The translations under genes and the position numbers were made by a program. Shown in pieces: positions 37,532 to 50,159 of a DNA stretch of 64,000 nt. This stretch comes from Stercorarius parasiticus (taxonomy: Eukaryota > Chordata > Aves > Charadriiformes > Stercorariidae): positions 1,191,309 to 1,255,308 of the forward strand of contig VWZL01000430.1 in the NCBI GenBank assembly GCA_013396915.1. The letters run 5' to 3'. Under the pieces are notes generated by a model. It had not been told where the DNA came from. It ran no database searches and saw only the letters and a list, made by a program, of their open reading frames with translations. Every line of letters begins with the position of its first letter. Position 1 is the stretch's first letter.

Positions 37532-38800
37532 ATCAGCTGGTTCAAGTTTAATTTCCCTGAAATTACCCTTTTGATACAAGGACAAAATGGCCTTTAAAAT
37601 TAACAGATTATTTCATGAGATGAAAGTTCTAATTTCAGTTTATATTGCAACAGTGGGGGAAGAGAAGTCAAATATGTTAGCAATGCTTATTCCTTATCAT
37701 TTATTCCTCAAACAGGGGGAAATACACTTACATTTGAAGTAGTAGACCCCATACTCCAAGAAATGGAGGGAAAAAATTTTGCAAAGATAAACTTTACAAA
37801 AAGGAGCTGCGATATTGGTGTAATCTTCCCAGCGCCCTGGGATGAGGCCGAGGCTCCCAGCCAAGCACTGCAATCACACAGAGGAGGATGGGTTGGAGGG
37901 GAGGAAGAGGAGGAATCAACATATGTCAATTTATTTCACTTTATAAGAGACAAGCTGGAGTTGTATTTAAATAGACATGAGCAGAAAGCAAAAAGTATGA
38001 CCAATGGCATTTTAAAATTACCCTGATTTGAAGAAAGAGCAATGAAGAGAGGAAATCTTTGGCCAGATGCTCATTGGGAAAAGGAAATTTATTTTCCACA
38101 ATTTTTTTTAGTTTTTTGACGTGCCCAGGAAAGGTAGCTTTCATCTCTTCCTGACACAAGTTGAAGGGAGGGCATAGGAGACTCAAACGATTTTGCAAAT
38201 CTCTGAGCAAAAGAGCAAAGTGCTAGACGATGGCTACTGCAATAGAGCCCTGCTGGATACGTGGGTCCTGGCCCTTCCCACAGTGCAGTCATCACATCTC
38301 AGCCCTGAGCAGCCCATGTCCACGCTGCTGTGGGTGACCCCCATCAAGGGTGGTCCCATGGCAGCAAATACAGGCTGCTCTCTGTGCACCCAGGGACCAC
38401 TCCAGCAGGCTGGACATGCCAACACCACACTTGTCTGCTTCATAGCAGCACCGGAGTATATCACTTCTCATCATACCATTGACATAACAGCACTTCCCAA
38501 CTCTTCTGGCATGAAACCATTTGTCATATCCCTAAATTCATTCTGGGAGATACCTGCTGTACCCATGGGACAGAGTGAAGCATGTTTTCTCAAGCCCTTC
38601 CTTGGCCTAAGACATTTTAGCAATTGCTTGGGGTTCTTCATATCTAGGTTTAAACATGGTCTATGATGCATATTCAAAGTTTTCACCTCTGCCTTCAGCA
38701 CAAATGGTCTTGGACCAGGTGGGGAAAGGGAACTCAGGACCTAGAAAGCAAATTGGGCCAAAAGGAATCCAAAAGGGTGAAAACCCTTACTGGGAAAAAA

Positions 38801-38849
38801 ACCAACCAACCAACCAAAAAAAATCAAACAAACAAACAAAAAAAACCCC
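38801..38849. repeat. (AACC)n / (AAAC)n low-complexity tract
   Basis: ACCAACCAACCAACC followed by AATCAAACAAACAAACAAAA. Simple-sequence tract in otherwise unique DNA. Confidence 0.85.
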
Positions 38850-40539
38850 TATGTGATACCTGCTAAACTGGATCCCACCCAAGAAATGCATCAGCAGCTC
38901 AGCTGCTGTGACAGGGAGAGATAGGATCATATTGGGATCCTATCTGTCCTATCCATCCTGCAAGGATGGGCCAATGATGCAAGGGTTTGACCAAAGAGGA
39001 GGCTGCAGAATACACTAATTAACTTGGAAAGTTCAATTAAACTTCCTGCATCTTGTATCTCATGCCAGGTTGGGCACAGAGGAGAAACTGAGTAACACAG
39101 AGGTATTGCAGAAAGTCATGTTGATGATTCACAAGACTGAGTGCCCTGGCAGGAGGACCAAACCTGCACTTCAGGGTGATATTAGGACATCCTAAGCCAT
39201 GTGTGCTTATTTTTTAGAGATTACATCCTTCTTAACCAGCAAAGAGTGCCTGTTCCTGCCTGATGATATCTGTGGAGCTAAAGTCCTTATTTAAAGTCAC
39301 TGAATTCCAGTGTCCAGTACAGTGTTAGACAGGAGTCCATCACCTGGACTTCATTTCTCAAACTTGCAGGGGGAGCACACACTACGGCATGAATCCCCGG
39401 AAAAAGAAAACCCTCCTACAGCCTTTCCCTTCCCCCTGATGCAACCCCTTCCCTGCAACCCCTTTCCAACATAAATGCAGGGACTGGAGACAAAGATGGC
39501 AACAAATGAGGGCAAACACTGCAGCTCAGCCGGGGCAGGGCTGGGGCACACAGATCTGGGAGCACAGACATACACACAGGCAAAGACCAGCACCCCAAGA
39601 TTTAATAAGTGTGAGAATCACAGCCCTAAAGAGGGGGGAAAATCCTGGGCTCACACGTAGTCAAAATACTTTCTGATCACGGTGTTACTGCAATGAAATA
39701 GCACACGGAGTTCCCAAGAATCCGGTTTTAACACTTCCATTACAGTTTCACTTTAGTAGTTTTAAAGAGTAGTAGGCAATAAAATCAAAATAGTGTTGAT
39801 GAAACACTAAGGTCACATACTTAGGAGAGTCACAAGTCAAAAAGTGTAAAAGTTAAAAGCTTGATTAACCTTAAGTCATACACAAATAACTCACCATTTT
39901 TTGCATGCAATATTTGCATTCAAAGTACTATCCAGTATTAGTTACCTCGTCAAAGTACTATCATCAGATTTAAAAAAATAAAAAAAAAAATTCAAAGAGA
40001 ACGATTAATAGAACACTATGGGTTATTAGAAGTAAAAGTATTTAACACTCCGTTTATGGTCAAGTAGTCTTTAACATTGGCAACAGGAGCCAGATGGGTT
40101 TCACTTTTGTTTATATGTTTAGAAACATCCCTCTTTTCTATTATTTTTTTTTTGCACAGAGAAGCTAACTTTACAAGAGTTAAAATTTGAATCAACTTGT
40201 TGAGAAGAGTCAAGTTAATGTTTTTTTCCTGTTGGCCACAGATCATGAAAAGTATCTCCACCATAATCTAAATATATGGTTTTAATTTTTTCTCCTTATT
40301 TTGAGGAAGAAAATGGTTTTATTTGACAAAACAAACATCGGTTGAAAGCTGTCTCTGCTGCACCTCCGCCTGTCCCACAGCTGGCTTGTTTATTAATGCA
40401 ATGCTTGGGGAGAAATATTGTCTGTTAAAGAAATAAAAAGAAAAAAAAGTTTGGCAGAAAACACTTCGCTCAGCCCCCAAAACTCCACAACAACAAAAAT
40501 GATCATGATGAACCCTCATGAACACCCTCACAGCAGGGA

Positions 40540-41620
40540 AACCAGCAAAACCAACTTTCCAGCAGCCTTATCCAGCGCTAACCCCATAAGATTGTACCAA
40601 GATCACCTGCCCTTGCCGGGCATCCAACCAGAGCCTCTGCTCCACCTCCTGTTCCAGAAGACGTGCCCCAGCAAAGCACCCTTGGAAGTGCTTCCTAAAT
40701 CATCTCAGACCAGTGATACACGGCTCCAAGAGTCATTGAGGGGAGAGGGAAGAGTGAAAGCTTTATTTTCTTGGAAAAACATTGTGAAATGCCCTCACAC
40801 CCTTTCCTCCCTCAAGAAAATGTGAACGCTTGGCTTACAGAGACACATGAAGACGGGCAGAATGAGACCAAAACCGCTCTGCAGATGGGAAAGCAGCTAA
40901 AGCTTTGGCCCAGGACCCCAAGGCCTCCCTCACCGCCCCAACCACAACACAACCCTGGGTCTCCTGGGACATCCAGCAGCTCCACTGCAACCCATCGCGG
41001 CTTTGCTGAGCCCCAGGAGGGAGGAGAGCCACCCCCAAAAATCTTTCCAGCTTCAATGCTGGGGTCACAGTCATGTTTGCATAAACTTCTTGGCATCATT
41101 CAACCTTTAAAGCTCAGGGCTGAGGTAAGCAGAAGGGGCTGGGGCAGGAGCAGAGCAGCGAAGTCTTCCTCACCCGTCCAGCTGTGACCGGGAAGCCGTA
41201 GGGCGACAGGCAGCAGCACCTCCCTTTTGGCAGCGAAGAAACGACACCGTTTTTCCTCACGGGGCCTCAGGTTTGGGAAGAAAGGCTCAGCAAAGCATAG
41301 ATGTCTTGGCGTGAACCACCAACTACGGGTGAGGATGCGATACCAAGCACCGGCCGTTTCCAGGAAGGGCCCCCAGCAGCCAGAAGAACCTGTGCGTTTG
41401 CCGACAGCCCCCAGCAGCCCACGTTCCACTCCTCCAGCTCCCCATATGGAACCAGCCCCTCAGCCGGGGGCAGGAGCTGTACAAGTTCCCCCAACCCAGC
41501 CAAAGTTTTGCGGGTCCTCCTCCCTGCAGGGAGGGGGATGGGTTCTTCCTCCGGCAAAAGCCATGGGTATAATTCAGCCCACAAACTGTAGAGGACCAGG
41601 TGGAGAACCAGAACGATAAG
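40540..41620. other. GC-rich patch open in several frames
   Basis: Frames above 100 codons overlap on both strands (plus 40771-41187 and 41227-41619; minus 41100-41429, 41267-41584, 41323-41652). Translations are proline-, serine- and glycine-rich with no domain I recognise. The simplest reading is stop-poor GC-rich DNA. A transcribed exon cannot be excluded. Confidence 0.35.
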
Positions 41621-41626
41621 ATTTCC

Positions 41627-41640
41627 TTTTTTTTTTTTTT
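41627..41640. repeat. poly(T) run
   Basis: T14, followed shortly by a second T run near 41652-41661. No adjacent element body is recognised. Confidence 0.85.
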
Positions 41641-44150
41641 AATACAATTCATTTTTTTTTTGCACTGAGGTACAAGTGTGACTTCTTCCCTATCTGCTAC
41701 TTTTCTCTAAGTTGTTCCCTTGCCCAGCTTTTCCCCAAATATTGCTATCTGAATACAAATCAGAAAAAAAAAACCAACCGCATAAGCACAGCCCTACAAG
41801 AGCACATGGCTCTAATGTATTTTTCCTAAAGTCATGCAGCTCCTGATAAAAATTTGCAATATCTCTGGAAAACTGCCTCTAAAGCAAAATAACATTTTAT
41901 TAAGAAAAACCCCCAAAAAATAATAATTCCAAAACATTCGTCCTTACAGTGTATTGCTTTTTACCCTCTGGTTCACTATAAGATTATCTTTTCACTTAAC
42001 ATTAATCTTTAACAGGAATTTATACAAAAACAACTTCACTGTATTTAAATGTTTAGTCTGGTACAGGGAAAAATTATTCTCCGCACAAGTCTATCTTGTT
42101 TAACACGTAGCCTTTTCAGTTAGAATAACCAACCTATTTTGGGGAATACAGAGACGTAGGATATTTTGGCTGGAATTTTATCTTCAACTCCCTATTTAAA
42201 TTGGCATAAAAACGCCTTTAATTTTGAACAAGCTTTTAAAAAAAAAAAACCAAACCCTGATAGTTGCCTGAGCCGCTAGCACAGTAAGAGTTCAAAATTC
42301 TTGTGGTCTGAAACCCATTCAAAGATGAACTTATTCCGGATTGTTTTATGATGTTTGTCTGCCCTATAAATCTGTGGCGGTACTACAAGTGCTACAGTAA
42401 CTCCTCGAGACTGAAGGTGAAGAGAACAGCAAAAAGTTTCCTATTTATTTTAGAGAAATGGATGCAGTAATCGCTCAACCCCCTTGAAACAACTGCCAGG
42501 GGATAAAATAAGCTGAGGGTCCTTTCACAGTCAATATCCTTAAGTAAAGGGTTTGGGCGTCTCTGTTAGGACATCACTTACAATAATACTCTGAAGAAAT
42601 TGCTGCTGCAAAAATTATTATTAATAATAATGCAAATAAAAGAATAGCTGCTATATTCTATGGACATTGGGAATACTATGGACAGGGAGGGAAGGGACTT
42701 CTGAAGCAAGCAGGGACGGGAGTCACCAGAGCAGGGTTGCCTCATGCTTCTGCTCAACAGCGCGGCTGAAATATGGTTTTGTTGTGCGCTGCAACACAGG
42801 ATTTCATCAGGCTGCGTATGTTCTTTTTGCGAAACACAAGTTTGGTATGCTCCTCCGAGGGGCTGCACCAAGATTTTCGGAAATAACATTTTGCTGTGTT
42901 TATGGGATACGTGTAATGTTACAAAGGTTTATTGAACTTTTCTCAGGGATAATATCTATTCAGCAGCAAATAGGGCAAATAAGCAAAAACATTTCTTGAA
43001 TGTAAATCTTTACCTGCTGTAACATAACCCAGAACATTAATGAACCCATGAGCAGGATGTTCTCCCCAGCCCTGGCAGATGTTGAGCAAATCACAGCATG
43101 AGTTGGCAACACGGCGTTGCAGCTGCAGGGATGCGCCCAGCAGCCCTGACCACGTTTGTGCTCTCCTGGTTACACGTGCACCAGTGCAGAGCTCTGTCCG
43201 GGCTTTGCCCGGGGCTGTCCCAGGGGATTTGGTGGTTGGGTGGAGTGAGGACAACCCCGTTCCCCTGCCTCGTGGGAAGAGGCTATGTGGGGAGCATGGG
43301 CTGTGCTCTCCTGCTCCCCTGAGAGCAGCAAACTCTGGCTACAAGGCTAAATCCGGTGAGATCCTTCAGGGCAAGAGCCGTGGTGCATGGATGCAGAGAA
43401 ACCAGGCAAATTCAAAGTGGGTGTGATATTTTTCTCCCCCATCTGCATGTTCAACAGACCCTGACCAGGCTGGTGCAGGGGCTTTTCTCATGTCTTTTCT
43501 CACTTCTGCTGGAGGACCTCGCCAATGCTTCCTCAGGCTTGGCCTACAGAGTAGTGCAGTGGTTTTATTATGTGCTGCTTTTAAATCAATGTGCTGTTCA
43601 CGTAGCACCAGCGACACTTAGAATGTGCCCCCGCAGAGATGCTTGCCCAAGATGCATGGCACAGAAAGCACCACCTGGGCCACCAGAGACCTGCTGCAAC
43701 AAGGTCTGTGAGAGCAGGAGCAAGAAAACGAACGAAATCCAGTTCGCTTTCATCTCTTCCACATTTGTTAGCCCTGCCTGACACTAGTCCAGGGATCCTC
43801 CATTTTTTTTTGTCACATTGCAAGTAGGGAAATTCCCTGCGGCTCCCTTTGTTCAAGTTTGCAGCTGCACACCCCTCTCCAGTTACCGCTGATGACTGCA
43901 AAAAATCCCAGAGGCATCTCATCTATGTTCACATGTATTTGTTCATACATAAAGGTTAGGTGGGAAAGTATGTCTTTTAAGAAACACTATGAAATACGCC
44001 ACATAATGTTCAGTTTTAAGATGCCAATAATTGATTTTATCAGACAACCATTTCTGAAGTATTTGCCCAGACCACACAATCCTCCATCCAAACACGACTT
44101 TACTCATCCTGAATCTCAGCAAATGGAGTCATGGCTGTGCACTCTGGCTT

Positions 44151-45214
44151 CATAGAATCATAGAATGATTTGGGTTGGAAGGGAAATTAAAGATCATCCA
44201 GTGCCACCCCCTGCCCTCAGCAGGGACACCTCCCACCAGACCAGGTTGCTCCAAGCCCCCTCCAACCTGGCCTTGAACCCCTCCGGGGATGGGGCAGCCA
44301 CAGTTTCTCTGGGCAGCCTGGGCCAGGGGCTCACTGCCCTTGGAGTGAAAAATTTCTTCCTCAGATCTCATCTAAATCTCCCCTTTTTCAGTTTGATGCC
44401 ATTGCCACTCGTCTTATTCCTAAGACTTTTAAAAAGTCCCTCCCCAGCTTTCCTGGAGCCCCTTTAGGGACCGGAAGAGGCTCGAAGGTCTGCCTGGAGC
44501 CTTCTCTTCTCCAGGCAGAACCCCCCCAACTCTCTCAGCCTGTCCTCACAGCAGAGGGGCTCCAGCCCTCGGATCATCTCCGGGGTCTCCTCTGGCCCTG
44601 CTCCAACAGCTCCATGTCCTTCTGCTGTTGGTGCCCCAGAGCTGGAGGCAGCACTGCAGGGGGTTCTCCCCAGAGCAGAGCAGAGGGGCAGAATCCCCCC
44701 CTCGCCCTGCTGCCCATGCTGCTGCTGTTCAGCCTCAGATGGCAACAAAGAACCAGGCAGCCGCTCTCTCAACCCCGGACAGCTGTGGGGGAGAATCAGA
44801 AGAAAAAGGCAAAACTCGTGGGTTGAGACAAAGGCAGTTTACCAAAACCGCAAAGGGAATAGGAAAACAACAACAATAGCACTGACAGAGGAATGTACAA
44901 GCACTATTAAGGTACGACAGCTCACCGACCTAACCTGGGATGCCCTAGCCCCCTCCAAGCTGTGACTTCCTGCCCCCTCCCCCACAGCTCTAGCTATGGA
45001 CTGGGCATGGCTCACAAGGGATGGAATTCCTGTGTCCCTGCCAGATTCTGGGGAAAATTAACCCTATCCGCACCAGAACCAGGACAGGGATGCAGCCCAG
45101 GATGTGGGTTTCTGGGCTGTGAGTGACATTGCCAGCTCATGTTGATCTTCTTGTCAACCAACACCCCCAAGTCCATCTCCTCAGGGCTGCTCTCCAGCCA
45201 TTCTCTGCCCAGCC
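44151..45214 (-). mobile_element. CR1 LINE interrupted by an LTR remnant
   Basis: It opens on the plus strand with CATAGAATCATAGAATGATT (3' tail) and runs back through the 3' UTR and ORF2 C-terminus to TGCTGCCCATGCTGCTG at about 44725. There the CR1 stops, and it resumes at GATGCAGCCCAGGATGTGGG (45089) through ACACCCCCAAGTCCATCTCC to ATTCTCTGCCCAGCC at 45214. The 361 bp between are LTR sequence (separate entry). Joined, the two CR1 parts are colinear with the family, so the LTR came second. Minus-strand frame 44464-44772 still shows the ORF2 remnant RLRELGGFCLEKRRL. Confidence 0.94.
44726..45086 (-). mobile_element. solo-LTR fragment of an avian endogenous retrovirus
   Basis: Read on the minus strand it starts TGTCCTGGTTCTGGTGCGGA followed by TAGGGTTAATTTTCCCCAGA. 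This matches the well-known bird LTR start 'tgtcctggtttcggctgggatagagttaattttc'. Near its other end it has GAGAGCGGCTGCCTGGTTCT and TTGTTGCCATCTGAGG, matching the usual 3' end '...gagcggctgcgtggtgcttagttgccggctgggg'. The terminal TG...CA is kept at least approximately. At 361 bp it is probably shortened internally. No gag, pol or env sequence is present, so it is a solo LTR or relic. A clean 5-bp target duplication is not visible. Exact family assignment (ERVL-like TguLTR5 type) is from memory and unverified. Confidence 0.82.
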
Positions 45215-45856
45215 TTCTTCACCTTCCTTCTCTTTCATGGGCTGAAGGTTCATCTTTCAGCCGAATCTGTCCTCACCACTTGCTTATGGCCCTGAAACCT
45301 CAGGGACCATCTGCCACACAACAAACCTCATGGTCTTTATTCCCTCTGGGAGAAAGGAGGGATGACCTGGCCATCTGGGATTCAGGATGGAGCTTCCCCA
45401 CACTGTGTCTTAGACCACGCAGGCAGCTCTGCCTCCCGCAAATTCTCTCCGAGGAGGTACCAGCTGGTACAACGCTCCCGAGCCACAGAACCTCCCGTGT
45501 CCTGTGTGCACCTTTAGGCAGCTCTGTATTTTCTCCAGATGGGAGATGGGTTACACATAATTCACACATTAAGAAAGGGCGATATTATTACATTAAAATC
45601 TTGCAATCTTAGGCCACAAGTCATTGCTATTGGACAATCACTGGGTGGAGGGGAAATCAGAGGAACCAGTATTTCACCTGCAATCTTTTCCCCTGCCTTT
45701 TTTACGTGCTGGTATTTATTTGCCATTGTTAATTACATGCTGGAGTGTATATGCAGAGCCCCTGAAATGGAGGAAGACATCATTTCCCGAAGGAAATGCC
45801 ACGTTTACACTGGCATCTCTGAATGGAAATATTTTGCAATTGTGCAGAATTAACAA

Positions 45857-45873
45857 TTTTTTTTTTTTTTTTT
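45857..45873. repeat. poly(T) run, 17 bases
   Basis: Uninterrupted T homopolymer after AATTAACAA. No element body is recognised next to it. Confidence 0.88.
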
Positions 45874-46959
45874 AACAAGGCAGCTTTCCCCAGCCTCCTT
45901 GGAGACAGTGGGGCTGAGCAAGCCCGATGCAACCATGAGCCTGAGCATTTCACATCTCATCCTTGCCTTACAGAGACTTCACTTACCCCCCTTCTCCATC
46001 TCATTTTTGGCAACTGATTCTAATCCTCCTCCTGCTGCTGAAGATCAACAGTAATCCCCACCCCCCAGTTACTGGTGACTTGAGGATGTAAGGGAGAGAA
46101 GAATTGAACCATTCTCTGAAAATGTGGCCTGCTAATGCCCTCCTTGTTGGGGTTTTGGGAGGGTTCATCGTTCAGCACCTGCTAAGTGCTCTTTGAGAGT
46201 TCAATATAGCAAGTATGTGCCCAGTCTCCTCCATGCTGGGTGTTTTCAAGATCCCTCCAAGGTATATTTGCTTTGCCTCCTCCCAACTGGTGCATTGGCT
46301 TTAATAAGAATAATTTTTGCCATATTGTTAGCATATATACTATGCAATTGTAGTTTAATATTGTAGGCTGAAGTGTTGCAGGAGAGAAAATATACATCTT
46401 TGTAACAGCTGTACTCCTGTATGGTAATCATACTGTACAAATACACAACCACAGAGTGCATTAAAAATGTATGTTTTGTTATGCATTTACCTTTTTGGAA
46501 GAAGAGATAGAGCCAAAAATGTTGTGGTATTATTTTATTATCTGAAGTTTTGCATTTATTTCACTTGCACATGTGTGAACAACACAGGGACCAAAATGTC
46601 TTTGCTCCTAAAATGGCACTGTCAAATCCACAGTGCCTGAATTATCTATTTAATGAATACTTTAACCTACAACACATCATATATGGTGGGAAATGATGTC
46701 ATCTGAGTCATTAATCTGTTTGCTTCTATTCCAGGATAGTAACAAGAAGTTAGAGACAGCACTGAAAAAAAAAAAAATCCCATTCTGATATTAGTGAAGC
46801 TATTCTTTCCTCTGTGTCAAAGATTTGCTGAAAAACAGATTTTATGTAATTTCACATGGCCAGCTTTGGAGCCCTGTGAGCCCCCAACCTCATTTCCCTG
46901 CACTGAACCCCTAAAATGATGCAAGGGAAATTTCCCTTAACCTGTAGGGACACACACAG

Positions 46960-47320
46960 ACTAGAAAATCAGTTTGGTCATTGATCAAGATCATTTAGAG
47001 TTCATTAGGAGGGCAACTCCAAATACTCCTGCAGTGTCACTGAGAGTGATAAGCAAAGTTTTACTATCTGAATTAGGGTGCTACAGCCCCGCTGCACCCG
47101 GATGAAAAGGCCCTTAATCGTCTCTGCTAATGGGTTTCAGAATGATGAGTGGCTTGCACTTGCTTTTCAAGCAGGAAGACATCTATAATTGTGAGACTTA
47201 TTAATTTCATTTAAAGTGCTAAGGCTGACATCCTGGAACTGTGGTCTCTTAAAATCTCTTTCTTAATTGTTGTAAAGCAGCTTTAAGAGCACTTTAAGAT
47301 GTCTCTATTTACAAGTTAAA
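46960..47320. promoter_or_regulatory. possible conserved non-coding element
   Basis: Repeat-free block with CTATAATTGTGAGACTTATT and AATTTCATTTAAAGTGC near 47183-47219, AAAAGGCCCTTAATCGTCTC near 47104 and TGCTAATGGGTTTCAGAATG near 47126. Dense TAAT cores in balanced sequence resemble developmental enhancers. Conservation was not tested. Confidence 0.3.
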
Positions 47321-48036
47321 AAAAAAAATAAAATATGACCCTATAACATTTTAAACCTTCTAGCAGAACTTCCATTCATTTGGGTATTTACCAGACACTG
47401 GGTTATATTTCCCCCTGGATGAAAAGGCATATACAGTCAAGAGATTGTTCCCTACAGTATCCAGCAGAAGTAAGTCGTAAGTCCAATTTTGAACAATATA
47501 AATCAACTTCTTTGTTTCTCTGATTCCATATGGTGAAGAGAATGAGGTGTTTGTTGTTAAGCAAAGAAGCAGCAGGGCTATAACTTAGATATTAATAGGT
47601 TACAGGATATTTATTTAATCTCTCTTTTATTTTGAAAACTGCTGTGTTTTTTCAGACTGCGAAAACCTAAGTGGAGCCTCTTCTGGCTTTGGTTGACTTA
47701 CTTACACATGTGAGCATTTCCTGCGTTCCTCTCCTGAGGAATCAACTCATTATCTCCAAAGGTGGCTTTTGAGGCACTAGGAAACTCAGGGTCATCCGGG
47801 ACAGAAAGGGGACAGTACCCTAACCTGGTCTCTACCTTCCTGCTCCTTGTCATCAAACTCCTTCCCGAATCTCAGCCCTTCACTTCCATGAATTTTGCTA
47901 TGCTCAGAAAATGTGCCACCAGCTCAACAGGAGAAGGAAGAGACATCCACAAGATGCCTATCTGCCCCATCAGTTCCCTGGGTCCTTGCCCTCTTAGCAC
48001 CTTTCTGCCTGAAAAAATTAATATCCCACCAACAGG

Positions 48037-48061
48037 AAAATAAATAAATAAATAAATAAAT
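48037..48061. repeat. (AAAT)n microsatellite
   Basis: About six AAAT units in a row. Ordinary simple repeat. Confidence 0.88.
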
Positions 48062-48620
48062 GGATAAAGCCTTTAACAAAGGAGGCAAGGGCAGTTTCCC
48101 AGTCCAAAAGTCCATTTGCTCAAAGACCTGTCCATCTTTGTTGTGTTTGCAGTGGGGCTGTCTTATCCGTCAAAGACGCCTGTTTGATGCAATCACTCAC
48201 TGCTGCTCTTGGGGATCCACCGTGGGTCCGCGGGAGCTTTATTTAGCCTGAGCTGTTGGATGGACTCTGTGTGCCGTTCCTCACTTACGCACTGGTCCAA
48301 ATCAGGAAGAACAGGGAAACAAAGCCAAAATGACTAATGAATAAGCTTCCATGACCTTAAAAACTTTACAGACCCAAACTGTGTTAACAAGGCGAGGGGA
48401 GGGCATTGATGCTGCGGGTCCCAAAGCTTTGGGAGTTGATTGTTCAACGGTGGATCAAAAGGGACTCTTTTTGTGCCTCCCATTAGGATCCGCGCTGCAG
48501 GACGGAGGCTGCGAAACTGATTTGTGGAAGCCACACATTTGCAAAGAGGCCTTTAAAAATGTTATTGAAAAATGTCTTCATTCCCAAAAGCCTCGCTATT
48601 ATTTTAAAGTGTAAATAAAA
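48062..48620. promoter_or_regulatory. possible conserved non-coding element
   Basis: Repeat-free block. GCCTTTAACAAAGGAGGC (48069-48086) contains a CCTTT/AAAGG inverted pair resembling two opposed SOX/TCF-type sites. CCATCTTTGTTGTGTTTGC near 48131 has another SOX-like core. CCTTTAAAAATGTTATTGAA lies near 48549. The texture suggests regulatory DNA. Conservation was not tested. Confidence 0.27.
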
Positions 48621-49129
48621 ATAGCAGTATTTTCTTACACTGGAGAGCTCTAAAACTTTAGTTGGGAAATATGAAATCCTATTCTGCAACTCTAAAATTA
48701 TGATTCATGTGTCTCTTTCCAGCCTCGAAGCAGCTCTGTGACATAAAATGTGAGACTAAGCGTTTGCTTTTCATTTAAAAGGTCTCATTAAAACCAAAAA
48801 CAAGCTCTTCAGCCCCATAACAGCTCTAACATGTCAAACCTAATAGAACCTCTCCACCATGGGGTGCCTTTGGAGGACATAGACACATCAAAAGCATCCT
48901 GCTGTTTTGCAAGACCAACATGCTTCTTTCTCCCAGAAACATCATTCCACGACCCCAGTTTAGCAGAGGACTTAAGCCTGTGCTTACATTCATTTATCTG
49001 CTGCAGGGACACTTAAACACGTGCTAATGTCCCCCTGAAGTTGGCAGCACTTAAACCTGTTCATAACATTAAGCACTTCCTCAGCGAGTTGCTGAGAGGA
49101 GTTGCAGGATCAGCATCCCCATCCACTGT

Positions 49130-49690
49130 CCTTAATTAAGAGTTTCTCTTGATTTTAATGGGTGCTGCATCAGGCTCTGGCGCGCAGTCATGGTCATTTT
49201 GCTGTTTAATAGCACTGTGGAGATCTCTCACGCTTCTCTGTGCAACACTGGTCTTCCTATAGACACAACCCATTATACAGCGTAAAAATGCTGTATTTAT
49301 GCCCAGCCTCGTACAATTTATTAGTGACAGAGCTGGTGGCATCCTCATGGCTAAAACTGCTCAGAGCTTCTGATCATTAAGCTCTGCCTATTAAAACTTT
49401 ACCAAAATGTAGCTGTTCTGCCTGAAATTTCAAATGGGATTTCTGTTAGGAGATGGGATTCCAGTTATTTTATAAAATAGCTAATTACACATAGACGTTA
49501 TTAACAAGATGGTGAGGATGAAAAAGCGAGCAGTGAACAGCAATCGCTATACCTAATGATGCCTCTGCATTAAGGGTGATCTGTAGAAAGACACATTTAG
49601 TGGAGTCTGTATTTCATTAGGGAAACAGCCTTGTCTGGAAAGCAAAATTGTGAATTTTTGACTTAGTTTAACCCTGGCTCAACACCACTA
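49130..49690. promoter_or_regulatory. possible conserved non-coding element
   Basis: A long repeat-free block with CCTTAATTAAGAGTTTCTCT (49130), AATAGCTAATTACACATAGA (49476), CTATACCTAATGATGCCTCT and CATTAGGGAAACAGCC. Several TAATTA/TAATGA cores occur. One of the stronger enhancer-like textures in the window. Conservation was not tested. Confidence 0.3.
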
Positions 49691-50159
49691 AAATAACTGT
49701 GATAAAGGAGAGAGTGCTGAGTGGCATATTTGGTTAGGATAACATAGCAAATATTATCTTTGTCTTCAGCAGTGAAGCTTTTGCACATTTCTCTATTTGG
49801 AAATGTTTCGCTTTTTCTTTTCTGGCCAGTCTTTCAGCAGCAGCTCGTGGTTGGAGTTCCTATTTGTCAATTGTCCCATTTTTGGTTACAAGAGCTCTGA
49901 GGTTTCAAGCTGAAGATGGGAAACTTGCACTTTTGTGGTTCGGGGTGTATGAATGTGAAAACCGGGGGATTTTCGCTCTGACCCTGAGTCCCGCAGCATT
50001 CCAGCACGTCTGCCTGATCCCGGCAGTGTTTATGTCGGAACTGAGCCACTGAATACCAGGACACCTCCTCTTTCTTGCTTTTATTTTTATTTTTCTGGCT
50101 GGTCCTGCTGCCTGAGAGATCTTGCAGAATAACAGTTGAAGACAGCAGTGCCCGAGAAC

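Larger units (their letters stand above)
35189..44150. other. long unique non-coding stretch
   Basis: About 9 kb without a recognised gene. It contains the CTCF-like/X-box pair at 35.9 kb, the longest open frame of the window (36938-37531), A/C-rich tracts near 38800 and 39970, a repeated CAAAGTACTATC at about 39924 and 39952, a GC-rich multi-frame patch at 40540-41620, a T14 run at 41627, and a CpG-richer stretch near 43090-43330. Confidence 0.5.

Noticed and set aside
40771..41187. 138-codon plus-strand frame
   Set aside because: Proline- and serine-rich with overlapping open frames on both strands; composition explains it.
47320..47335. A-run as a processed-pseudogene tail
   Set aside because: No retrocopied gene sequence is recognised next to it; the other A/T runs in the window were rejected for the same reason.
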